A stretch of 11,202 nt of DNA from Chloroflexota bacterium (GCA_030550295.1 JAUQPQ010000053.1:1-11202); one strand, 5' to 3'; numbered from the stretch's first letter, positions 1-5,663 are shown. The notes: generated by a model from the sequence alone, not told the origin. Made by a program: numbers and translations.

Positions 1-1595
1 TCGAGGATGGCCACCAAGCTCACTTCGGGCAGGTCTAGGCCCTCGCGCAGCAGGTTAATGCCCACCACCACGTCGTAGACGCCAAGGCGCAGGTCGCGCA
101 AGATCTCCACCCGTTCAAGGGTATCGATCTCGGAATGGAGGTAATGGGTCTTGATGCCCATCTCCTGGAGGTAGTCGGCCAGGCCTTCGGCCATTTTTTT
201 AGTGAGGGTAGTGACCAGGGCCCTCTCGCCGCGGGCCACCCGTGCCCTTATCTCTGCTATAAGGTCGTCCACCTGGTGACGCGTGGGCCGCACCTCCACT
301 TCGGGGTCTGGGATACCGGTGGGGCGCACCAATTGCTCCACCACCTGCTCTGAGATCTCCATCTCCCATGGGCCTGGGGTGGCTGAGACGTATATGACCT
401 GGTTGATGTGGGCCAAGAACTCTTGGAAATTGAGGGGGCGGTTGTCTAAAGCTGAGGGGAGGCGGAACCCGTAGTCTACAAGGGTCTGCTTGCGGGATAT
501 GTCGCCGTTGTACATGCCCCTTATTTGGGGGATGGCCATGTGGGACTCGTCGATGATCATGAGGAAGTCATCGGGGAAGTAGTCCAGGAGGGTCCAGGGG
601 GTAGAGCCGCACGGCTCCGCCCAGCAGTTTCGGGGGCGATGACGGCGGGCTAAGTGGCAAGCGTAGTTCTCGATGCCGGCGCAGTATCCCTGCTCGCTTA
701 GGCATTCCAGATCGTATCGGGTACGCTCCCAGAGGCGCTGGGCCTCTAACAGCTTCCCCCTTTGGCGGAACCACTCTACCCGTTCTTCCAGCTCCCTCTC
801 TATGTCCCGTAGGGCTGCCTCCAGCTTGTCAGGAGAGGTGACGAAGTGCTTAGCGGGGTAGATCTCAATCTCGTCCAGCTCGCCCAGTATTTCGCCGGTG
901 AGGGGGTCTATTTGGAGGATCCGTTCTACTTCGTCCCCCCAAAAGTCTATGCGCACGGCCAGCTCTTCATAGGCGGGCATGACGGTGAGGGAATCTCCGC
1001 GGAGGCGGAAGCGGCCCCTTGAGAGCTCATAATCGTTGCGTTCGTATTGCATGTCCACTAAGCGGCGCAAGATGCGGTGGCGGTTGGTTGCCTCTCCCTT
1101 CTTTAGGCGGAGGACGAATTCGTAGTACTCACTGGGCTCGCCTAGGCCGTAGATGCACGAAACAGAGGCAACGATAATTACGTCGCGCCGAGTGAACAGG
1201 GCGCGGGTGGCAGCGTGGCGCAGCTTGTCTATCTCTTCGTTGATGTCGGCATCTTTGGCGATATAGGTATCGGTGCGGGGGATGTAGGCCTCGGGCTGGT
1301 AGTAGTCGTAGTATGACACGAAGTACTCTACAGCGTTGTGGGGGAAGAACTCCCGGAACTCGGCGTAGAGCTGGGCGGCGAGCGTCTTGTTGGGGGAGAT
1401 GACTAGCGTTGGGCGGCCCCAACGGGCGATGACGTTGGCCATGGTGAAGGTTTTGCCAGAGCCGGTAACACCCAAGAGGGTCTGGTGCCGGTATCTCTTC
1501 TCCAGCCCTTGCAGCAGCTTTTCCACTGCCTGGGGCTGGTCGCCTGTCATCTGGAAGGGGGCTACTAATTGGAAAGGTGAGCTTTGGCCTGACAT
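1..1595 (-). CDS. uvrB: UvrABC excinuclease subunit B (3' end cut by window edge)
   Basis: UvrB is the damage-verifying helicase-like subunit of nucleotide excision repair; it is loaded by UvrA and then recruits UvrC. I read 531 complete codons from an ATG at 1595; the family is about 660-700 residues, so roughly the last 130 residues, including the UvrC-binding C-terminus, lie outside the window. Visible landmarks are the Walker A motif GVTGSGKTF (residues 42-50), the Tyr-rich beta-hairpin region beginning VEYFVSYYDYYQPEAYIPR, the Walker B-type DESH box at 349-352, and a helicase motif ending LLREGLDLPEVSL at the edge. The reading frame is open throughout. Between Y311 and T335 it carries about nine more residues than the Bacillus and E. 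coli proteins as I recall them, with C324 and C329 in the extra stretch. A GGGGAG lies about 11 nt before the ATG, a slightly long spacing. It is the last gene of the yebC-ruvC-uvrB run. Family assignment is very secure. Confidence 0.97.
   Translation of the reverse strand, partial: MSGQSSPFQLVAPFQMTGDQPQAVEKLLQGLEKRYRHQTLLGVTGSGKTFTMANVIARWGRPTLVISPNKTLAAQLYAEFREFFPHNAVEYFVSYYDYYQPEAYIPRTDTYIAKDADINEEIDKLRHAATRALFTRRDVIIVASVSCIYGLGEPSEYYEFVLRLKKGEATNRHRILRRLVDMQYERNDYELSRGRFRLRGDSLTVMPAYEELAVRIDFWGDEVERILQIDPLTGEILGELDEIEIYPAKHFVTSPDKLEAALRDIERELEERVEWFRQRGKLLEAQRLWERTRYDLECLSEQGYCAGIENYACHLARRHRPRNCWAEPCGSTPWTLLDYFPDDFLMIIDESHMAIPQIRGMYNGDISRKQTLVDYGFRLPSALDNRPLNFQEFLAHINQVIYVSATPGPWEMEISEQVVEQLVRPTGIPDPEVEVRPTRHQVDDLIAEIRARVARGERALVTTLTKKMAEGLADYLQEMGIKTHYLHSEIDTLERVEILRDLRLGVYDVVVGINLLREGLDLPEVSLVAIL
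604..617. repeat. Perfect inverted repeat inside uvrB
   Basis: GAGCCG-CA-CGGCTC is a perfect 6-bp inverted repeat with a 2-nt centre. It lies within, or at the edge of, the codons for the extra residues in UvrB (around residues 326-331). It is seen directly. Whether it marks the origin of the insertion is inference. Confidence 0.6.
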
Positions 1596-1623
1596 GACCC
1601 CACTAACTCCCCGGCCTCCTTCG

Positions 1624-1632
1624 ATTTTAGCA
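1624..1632 (-). promoter_or_regulatory. Candidate extended -10 box before uvrB
   Basis: In the 54-nt gap between ruvC and uvrB the minus strand reads TGCTAAAAT, a good extended -10 (TGnTAnnnT). The identical 9-mer sits before yebC at 2951-2959. I see no convincing -35 box, which an extended -10 can do without. It implies a start site near 1617, about 20 nt before the uvrB ATG, so uvrB could be expressed apart from the genes upstream, as expected for a damage-response gene. I see no recognisable LexA box. Confidence 0.4.
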
Positions 1633-1649
1633 GAGGGGACAGCAGGTGT

Positions 1650-2153
1650 TCAGGGGGAGGGCTTGGAAGCTAGATTGCGCTGAAAACAGTGACCGATGGC
1701 CACTGCCAAGGCATCGGCGGCGTCATCGGATTCAGGGATGTGGTCAAGGCGGAGGATCTTCTGGACGCTGGCCTGTACACGGGCCTTGTCTCCGCGTCCA
1801 TAGCCTGTGACCAGGCGTTTGACCTCTAGAGGCCGATACAGGTAAACGGGGATCCCTGCCTGGGCAGCAGCTAGAAGGGCCATGGCCCTGACCTGGCCTA
1901 TGGTTACCGCTGCCCGCACATGACCTACAAAGAAGTCCTCGATGGCTAACTCGTGGGGAGAGTAGCTGGCGATGACCTGGGCTATGGCGTTGTAGAGCTC
2001 CTTTAGGCGTTGGGGGAGGGGGTGACGACGCCGCAATTTCCAGGCCCCATAGCCCAGGGCAGCTATCCCGTTCTCCTGTTGTTCCACTACGCCCCAACCG
2101 GTGGCTCGGCTGCCAGGGTCAATGCCCAGAACACGCAGGGGCTGGGGCGTCAC
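1650..2153 (-). CDS. ruvC: Holliday junction resolvase RuvC
   Basis: RuvC is the endonuclease that cuts Holliday junctions symmetrically, working with the RuvAB branch-migration motor. The 167 residues match the normal family length. The RNase H-like fold is signed by GIDPGSRATGWGV at the start and the full acidic tetrad: D12, E72 (in AIEDFF), and D144 and D147 in the SDDAADALAVAIGH block. The start is GTG; GGAAG lies only 3 nt before it, an unusually tight spacing. It begins 9 nt after the yebC stop, the classic yebC-ruvC pairing, but the next gene is uvrB rather than ruvA and ruvB, so those two must be encoded elsewhere if present. Identification is secure; the exact start is a little less so. 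Confidence 0.97.
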   Translation of the reverse strand: MTPQPLRVLGIDPGSRATGWGVVEQQENGIAALGYGAWKLRRRHPLPQRLKELYNAIAQVIASYSPHELAIEDFFVGHVRAAVTIGQVRAMALLAAAQAGIPVYLYRPLEVKRLVTGYGRGDKARVQASVQKILRLDHIPESDDAADALAVAIGHCFQRNLASKPSP

Positions 2154-2162
2154 TATCTTCCG

Positions 2163-2918
2163 TCAGCCTTTGGCGTACTCCATGAGGACGACATCGGGAA
2201 ATTCGGCATTGGAGTAGACGCGCTGCACGTCCTCCAGATCCTCTAAAGCATCCAGAAGACGTAGCATCTGAACGGCAACCTTCTCGTCCAAGGTGACGGT
2301 GGTCTTGGGGATCATGGCGACTTCTGCGGTGGTGACGTGGTAGCCCCGCTTTAGGAGGGCCTCCTTAATAAGGTGCAGGTCACTGGGCTGGGTGTAGACT
2401 TCTACACGTCCGTCGCCTATCTGGACGTCTTCGGCACCTACATCTATGGCCACAAGGGCGATGTCGTCTAGGTCTTGTCCTGGGGAGGCCTCTATTAGTA
2501 TGTGTCCCCTTTGCTGGAACTGCCAGCTCACCGAGCCTGTTTCCCCTAGGCTACCGCCGTTGCGGGCCAGAACCTGGCGGATTTCGGATACGGTGCGATT
2601 ACGATTATCCGTAAGGACGTCGATGAGGATGGCTACTCCGCCTGGCCCATAGCCCTCGAAGCGTATCTCTTGGAAGTGGGACGCCTCCTCGCTGCCGCTG
2701 GCCTTTTTGATGGCTCGCTCGATGGTCTCGGCAGGCATGTTGTGCTCCTTGGCCCGCTCGATGGCCAGACGGAGCCTGGGGTTAAGATCGGGATCGGGCC
2801 CCCCTTGCTTTACGGCCACCGCTATCTCACGTGACAGCTTAGAGAAGAGCTGGCCCCTCTTGGCGTCGTTAGCCCACTTCTGGCGTTTTATCTGAGTCCA
2901 GTGGGAGTGACCACCCAT
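2163..2918 (-). CDS. yebC: YebC/TACO1-family translation factor
   Basis: This 251-residue protein is a full-length YebC/TACO1 member, opening with MGGHSHWTQIKRQK (family norm MAGHSKWANIKHRK), followed by the DAKRGQLFSKLSREI segment, a central FEGYGPGGVAILIDVLTDNRNRT block and a C-terminal MIPKTTVTL region. The family was long annotated as a DNA-binding transcription regulator. More recent work on TACO1 and bacterial YebC points to a role on the ribosome, easing stalls at proline-rich stretches; I rely on recall for that. Hydrophobic segments typical of membrane proteins are absent, so it is cytoplasmic. The ATG at 2918 is preceded by a purine-rich GGGGGCGAG. It is followed by ruvC after 9 nt and has a candidate promoter in the gap after panC. 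Confidence 0.97.
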   Translation of the reverse strand: MGGHSHWTQIKRQKWANDAKRGQLFSKLSREIAVAVKQGGPDPDLNPRLRLAIERAKEHNMPAETIERAIKKASGSEEASHFQEIRFEGYGPGGVAILIDVLTDNRNRTVSEIRQVLARNGGSLGETGSVSWQFQQRGHILIEASPGQDLDDIALVAIDVGAEDVQIGDGRVEVYTQPSDLHLIKEALLKRGYHVTTAEVAMIPKTTVTLDEKVAVQMLRLLDALEDLEDVQRVYSNAEFPDVVLMEYAKG

Positions 2919-2950
2919 ACGTTCTCGCCCCCTAGGAAGGCTTCATCACC

Positions 2951-2959
2951 ATTTTAGCA
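2951..2959 (-). promoter_or_regulatory. Candidate extended -10 promoter for yebC-ruvC(-uvrB)
   Basis: The minus strand reads TGCTAAAAT, an extended -10 box, in the 53-nt gap between the panC stop and the yebC start. A start site near 2944 would give a 5' leader of about 26 nt. No good -35 is seen. It would uncouple the repair genes from panDBC. A tandem CTAGGG repeat (2966-2977, overlapping the panC stop) and an inverted copy at 2930-2935 flank it. Confidence 0.45.
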
Positions 2960-2971
2960 TTGGCGCTAGGG

Positions 2972-3808
2972 CTAGGGCTTTATAAGGAGGTTATCTATGA
3001 GGCGAGCAGGGCCTACCCAGGCCGCCACCAAGGCTAAAACGGGCCCTTCGATCCTTTCCACTTCCTCAAGGGTGTCCGGATGGGCGATGCTCACATAGTC
3101 TACCTTGGCCCCGTATTGGCGCAGGAGGTCCTCCATCTGGCGTCGTATCTGGGAGGCGTCCCTCAATCCAGCCTTAATCATCTCTTGGGCCGAAAGAAGG
3201 GCCCTATACAATGCCACTGCCCTTTCCCTCTCCGAGGGCGAAAGGTAAGTGTTGCGGCTAGACATGGCGAGGCCATCGGGTTCGCGGATGGTGGGGCAGG
3301 GGACTATCTCCACAGGTATGTTCAGATCGGCCACCAGCTGCCGCACGATGCGCAGCTGCTGGGCATCCTTCTCTCCAAAGTAGGTGCGGTGGGGCTGCAC
3401 GATGTTGAAGAGCTTAGCCACCACGGTGGCCACGCCCCGGAAATGGCCAGGGCGAAAGGCGCCTTCCAGCCGCTGGGCTAATGGGCCCGTAACATCTATC
3501 CAGGTGCAGAACCCCTCAGGATACATCTCCTCAGGGGTGGGGATGAAGACGATGTCCACCCCCAAGGGCTCTAGGAGGCAGAGATCACGTGCTTCGTCCC
3601 TGGGATAGCGCTGGTAGTCTTCCCCCGGGCCGAACTGGGCGGGGTTCACAAATATGCTCACCACCAAATGGTGGCACTCTTGCTTGGCTCTCCTTACTAG
3701 GGATAGGTGGCCCTCATGGAGGTACCCCATGGTAGGTACGAAGCCCACCGTGCCGGTAAGCCGTGCTCGGGCCTCCCTCATAAGGGGGATGGTGCGGACG
3801 ACCTGCAT
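2972..3808 (-). CDS. panC: Pantothenate synthetase
   Basis: PanC joins pantoate and beta-alanine, using ATP through a pantoyl-adenylate, to give pantothenate (vitamin B5), the coenzyme A precursor. The 278 residues are normal for the family. Class signatures are all present: VPTMGYLHEGH with the nucleotide-binding histidines H31 and H34, SIFVNPAQFGPGEDYQRYPR (51-70), the FGEKD loop (144-148), and IREPDGLAMSSRNTYLS (174-190) with the KMSKS-like segment. The ATG at 3808 has GGGAGG 4 nt before it, and that ribosome site overlaps the end of panB, whose stop is 9 nt upstream. It is the last gene of the panD-panB-panC operon and should share control by the leader RNA upstream of panD. Confidence 0.98.
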   Translation of the reverse strand: MQVVRTIPLMREARARLTGTVGFVPTMGYLHEGHLSLVRRAKQECHHLVVSIFVNPAQFGPGEDYQRYPRDEARDLCLLEPLGVDIVFIPTPEEMYPEGFCTWIDVTGPLAQRLEGAFRPGHFRGVATVVAKLFNIVQPHRTYFGEKDAQQLRIVRQLVADLNIPVEIVPCPTIREPDGLAMSSRNTYLSPSERERAVALYRALLSAQEMIKAGLRDASQIRRQMEDLLRQYGAKVDYVSIAHPDTLEEVERIEGPVLALVAAWVGPARLIDNLLIKP

Positions 3809-3817
3809 GGGGCCTCC

Positions 3818-4672
3818 CTAGCGGCCAACGAGGGCTAATACCTCTGCCAGCGTCTCCTCGTCCATGGAGTGGCTATGTTCTGAGCCAGGAAAAGTGCCCT
3901 CTGCTACTTCCCTTGCATAACTAGTGACGGCCTGGCGGATGAGGTCTCCCAGGCGTAGGTACTGCTTGGCATGGCGGGGGACGAAGTCTGGGTACAAGCC
4001 TAAGATATCGTGAATTACCTGGACCTGGCCATCACACCAGGGGCCGGCCCCTATGCCTATTGTGGGTATGTGCAGCCGCTGCGTGATCACCCTGGCTAAG
4101 GGGGCAGGGACGCTCTCCAGGACGATGCTGTACGCACCTGCTTCTTCCAAGGCGATAGCGTCAGCTATAAGCTTAGCGGCCTGTTCCTTGGTCTTGCCCC
4201 TAACGTGGTAGCCACCCAGTTGGTGGATAGATTGGGGTGTAAGGCCCAGATGCCCCATGACAGGTATCCCTGCGAGGGTGAGGCGGTGGACTATTTCTGC
4301 CACCTCCTGTCCTCCTTCCAGCTTCACCGACTGCGCACCACCTTCCTTAAGGAAGCGGGCGGCATTGCGGAGGGCCTCTTCTGGGCCCGTCTGGTAGCTC
4401 ATGAAGGGCATATCAGCTACCACATGGGCCCTCTTCGCCCCCCTGGCCACCGCCTTCACATGGGGGAGCATCTCATCCATGGTGACAGGGATGGTGCTCT
4501 CATACCCTAACACCACCATGCCCAGAGAATCGCCAACTAGAAGGATGTGGATGCCGGCCTCGTCCAGGATGCGGGCTGTGGAGTAATCATAGGCGGTAAG
4601 CATGACGATCTTCTCGCCCCGCCTTTTCATCGCCTTGATATCGCGCACCGTTATCCGGGGCAGGATCATCAC
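3818..4672 (-). CDS. panB: 3-methyl-2-oxobutanoate hydroxymethyltransferase
   Basis: PanB transfers a hydroxymethyl group from 5,10-methylenetetrahydrofolate to alpha-ketoisovalerate, giving ketopantoate, the first committed step of pantothenate synthesis. The TIM-barrel family marks are clear: MLTAYDYSTARILDEAG, VGDSLGMVVLGY with metal ligand D48, ADMPFMSYQ with D87, VKLEGG with E119, GHLGLTPQS, and VLESVPAPL with the likely catalytic base E186. Length, 284 residues, is slightly above the E. coli protein because of the C-terminal tail. The first possible start is GTG at 4672, directly followed by ATG at 4669. With AGAAAGG upstream, the ATG has the better spacing, so the true protein may be one residue shorter. 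It lies 9 nt after panD and 9 nt before panC. No ketopantoate reductase (panE) is in the window. Confidence 0.98.
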   Translation of the reverse strand: MMILPRITVRDIKAMKRRGEKIVMLTAYDYSTARILDEAGIHILLVGDSLGMVVLGYESTIPVTMDEMLPHVKAVARGAKRAHVVADMPFMSYQTGPEEALRNAARFLKEGGAQSVKLEGGQEVAEIVHRLTLAGIPVMGHLGLTPQSIHQLGGYHVRGKTKEQAAKLIADAIALEEAGAYSIVLESVPAPLARVITQRLHIPTIGIGAGPWCDGQVQVIHDILGLYPDFVPRHAKQYLRLGDLIRQAVTSYAREVAEGTFPGSEHSHSMDEETLAEVLALVGR

Positions 4673-4681
4673 CCCTTTCTG

Positions 4682-5044
4682 CTAATGGACACCAGCCTTT
4701 TCTACGATCCGGTTGGTATCGTCCACATAGATGAGGCATGGCCGATGCCTTCGGGCCTTCTCCTCGGGCAGGGTCACGTAAGTGAGGATGATCACCACAT
4801 CGCCAGGGTAAATGAGGCGGGCAGCGGCGCCATTGATGCACACCTCTCCCGATCCGGGAGCCCCTGGGATGGCGTAAGTGACCAGTCGGGCCCCGTTGTC
4901 GACGTCTAGCACGTGCACCTGTTCGTAGGGGAGGATATCTGCTGCCTCCATGAGGTGGGCATCGATGGTGATGGAGCCTTCGTAGTCTAGCCGGCACTGG
5001 GTAACTTTGGCGCGATGGATCTTGCTTTTTAGAAGGGTCCTCAC
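4682..5044 (-). CDS. panD: Aspartate 1-decarboxylase (pyruvoyl enzyme)
   Basis: PanD decarboxylates L-aspartate to beta-alanine for PanC. It is made as a proenzyme that cleaves itself at a Gly-Ser bond to create a pyruvoyl cofactor. The 120 residues are typical. The site is clear in LDYEGSITID, with cleavage expected between G23 and S24; also visible are the YEQVHVLDVDNGARL and GEVCINGAAARL blocks. Start is GTG at 5044, supported by a strong AAGGAGG 7 nt upstream. It is first in the pan operon, preceded by a long structured leader. That the beta-alanine gene leads the operon means beta-alanine, pantoate condensation and ketopantoate formation are switched together. A candidate leader ORF ends in TGA overlapping this GTG (GTGA), which could couple their translation. 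Confidence 0.98.
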   Translation of the reverse strand: MRTLLKSKIHRAKVTQCRLDYEGSITIDAHLMEAADILPYEQVHVLDVDNGARLVTYAIPGAPGSGEVCINGAAARLIYPGDVVIILTYVTLPEEKARRHRPCLIYVDDTNRIVEKAGVH

Positions 5045-5160
5045 CTTTGCTCCTCCTTAAGAGGACGAAGAGTTAAAAAAAGCCCTCCCGCGCCGAGAGG
5101 GCATCGGCGTCTTCTAGCCGTCTCAGCCCGCCAGCTGCGGGTCCAAGCGGTTATGGTCAT
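5041..5160 (-). CDS. Possible leader ORF of panD (39 codons)
   Basis: The minus strand has ATG at 5160 with AGGAG (5171-5167) 6 nt before it, then 38 further sense codons and a TGA at 5043-5041 that overlaps the panD GTG by two bases. The ORF runs through the second hairpin, the antiterminator and the terminator. The predicted peptide is basic, with two Trp in its first ten residues and four Arg in a row (5115-5104). It has no Asp or Val, so simple attenuation by the substrates of PanD or PanB is not suggested. I know no homologue. It may simply be a chance ORF in a structured RNA; the good ribosome site and stop/start overlap are the only support. Confidence 0.25.
   Translation of the reverse strand: MTITAWTRSWRAETARRRRCPLGAGGLFLTLRPLKEEQR
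5051..5065 (-). promoter_or_regulatory. Hairpin covering the panD ribosome-binding site
   Basis: TCCTC (5065-5061) can pair with GAGGA (5055-5051) around loop TTAAG, enclosing most of the AAGGAGG ribosome site of panD (5058-5052). It is only 5 bp and may be incidental, but it offers a second, translational layer of control. Confidence 0.35.
5075..5102 (-). terminator. Intrinsic terminator in the panD leader
   Basis: GCCCTCTCG (5102-5094) pairs with CGGGAGGGC (5090-5082) through 9 bp including one U-G pair, with a 3-nt loop, and is followed at once by seven T residues (5081-5075). It lies downstream of the only good promoter and 30 nt before the panD start, so it is an attenuator rather than an end-of-operon terminator. 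Confidence 0.8.
5091..5109 (-). promoter_or_regulatory. Candidate antiterminator hairpin
   Basis: CGCCGA (5109-5104) can pair perfectly with TCGGCG (5096-5091) around a 7-nt loop. The loop and the right arm contain most of the left strand of the downstream terminator, so the two folds exclude each other. Its own left arm can instead be taken by CGGC at 5120-5117, which is also the 3' strand of the outer stem of hairpin 2, giving a possible chain of alternatives from sensor to terminator. Confidence 0.55.
5118..5150 (-). ncRNA. Leader hairpin 2 (pan-like unit with two bulged As)
   Basis: Outer stem CCG (5150-5148) with CGG (5120-5118); then CTTGG (5147-5143) with CTGAG (5126-5122), which includes two G-U pairs; a bulged A at 5142; then CCCGC with GCGGG around loop AGCTG. 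A second bulged A lies at 5121 on the return strand. The 5 bp - A - 5 bp layout repeats that of hairpin 1 with different sequence, which is what a conserved structure looks like. Confidence 0.65.
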
Positions 5161-5171
5161 AAGGGACTCCT

Positions 5172-5196
5172 CACCGCCTCCAAGGGGAGGTCGGTG
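5172..5196 (-). ncRNA. Leader hairpin 1 (pan-like unit with bulged A)
   Basis: CACCG, a bulged A (5191), then CCTCC, loop CCTT, and return strands GGAGG and CGGTG: two perfect 5-bp stems around a single bulged adenosine, followed by an unpaired A at 5171. It sits right at the predicted 5' end of the transcript, so almost no RNA is available for an outer stem; only C5197-G5170 can pair beyond A5171. Confidence 0.65.
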
Positions 5197-5204
5197 GCGC
5201 TAAA

Positions 5205-5234
5205 AGTATAAGTCTTATAAGGTGGCCATGTCAA
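5205..5234 (-). promoter_or_regulatory. Promoter of the panDBC operon
   Basis: The minus strand has a perfect TTGACA -35 box (5234-5229), an 18-bp spacer and a TATACT -10 box (5210-5205, one change from consensus). The expected start is near 5198, at the foot of leader hairpin 1. It faces away from the rnpB promoter, and the region where the rnpB -35 should lie falls inside this spacer. Confidence 0.75.
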
Positions 5235-5242
5235 GTTTGGTG

Positions 5243-5248
5243 TAAAAT
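5243..5248 (+). promoter_or_regulatory. Candidate -10 box of rnpB
   Basis: TAAAAT ends 6 nt before the first base of the rnpB P1 helix at 5254, the distance expected if transcription starts at the mature 5' end. No good -35 hexamer is seen at 16-18 bp upstream; that position overlaps the divergent panD promoter. Confidence 0.5.
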
Positions 5249-5253
5249 TAAAG

Positions 5254-5657
5254 GGGGTAGGGCGACAGTGGGCCGGGTGGTCGCCTTCTGCCTATGAGCA
5301 GGGGGAGGAAGGTCCGGGCTCCTCCGGGCAGCGTGCTGGGTAACGCCCAGGCGGGGCGACCCGCGGAAAGTGGCACAGAAACCATACCGTCGCTAGCTTC
5401 AAAAGCTAGCGGTAAGGGTGAAAAGGTGGGGTAAGAGCCCACCGGCGGCAGGGTGACCTGCCGGCCGGCCAAACCCCACGTGGAGCAAGGCCAAATAGGA
5501 GGGCCAGCCCTTTAAAAAGGGGCTAGGGGATGCCCGGCCCCATGCCCTCGGGTAGGCCGCTTGAGCCTCTCCGAAAGGGGAGGCCCAGACTGATGACCAC
5601 CGGCCGCCATACGGGGCGGTTACAGAACCCGGCCTATAGGCCCACTGTCCCTACCCC
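5254..5657 (+). ncRNA. rnpB: RNase P RNA, bacterial type A
   Basis: This is the catalytic RNA of RNase P, which removes tRNA 5' leaders. It is recognised by its universal cores: GAGGAAGGTCCGGGCT (5305-5320), ACAGAAA (5375-5381), GGTAAGAGCCCACCGG, GGAGCAAGGCCAAATAGG, the L15 region CGGGTAGGCCGCTTGAGCC with the CCA-binding GGT, and ACAGAACCCGG near the 3' end. The ends are set by P1: GGGGTAGGG (5254-5262) pairs with CCCTACCCC (5649-5657), and ACAGTGGGCC (5265-5274) with GGCCCACTGT (5639-5648). This makes a long 19-bp helix interrupted by a 2-nt CG bulge. At about 404 nt it is somewhat longer than the E. coli RNA. No terminator follows: murE starts 6 nt later, so the 3' end must come from processing or from termination inside murE. 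Confidence 0.98.
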
Positions 5658-5663
5658 TAAGTC

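Larger units (their letters stand above)
5045..5198 (-). promoter_or_regulatory. panD leader RNA, tandem pan-motif-like riboregulator
   Basis: From the predicted start near 5198 to the panD GTG the leader is about 154 nt and dense in structure. In transcript order it has hairpin 1 (5196-5172), hairpin 2 (5150-5118), a small CGGC/GCCG hairpin (5120-5105), an antiterminator (5109-5091) that competes with an intrinsic terminator (5102-5075), and a hairpin over the panD Shine-Dalgarno sequence (5065-5051). The published pan RNA motif, as I recall it, is a stem-loop with two conserved bulged adenosines, usually in tandem, upstream of pantothenate genes in Chloroflexota, Bacillota and deltaproteobacteria. 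Position, tandem form and bulged A residues all agree. The structures were found by eye and no covariance search was run, so membership is likely but not proven. Confidence 0.7.

Noticed and set aside
568..774. Possible frameshift in uvrB where alternative minus-strand frames open
   Set aside because: Reading codon by codon from 1595 to 3, the UvrB frame stays open and in register with conserved blocks on both sides of the extra residues.
2930..2977. Tandem CTAGGG repeat and inverted copy flanking the yebC promoter as an operator
   Set aside because: The words are short, one overlaps the panC stop codon, and CTAG-rich words recur elsewhere in the window; too little to call a site.
3080..3481. 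133-codon plus-strand frame opposite panC
   Set aside because: No recognisable motifs; panC is intact and full length on the minus strand.
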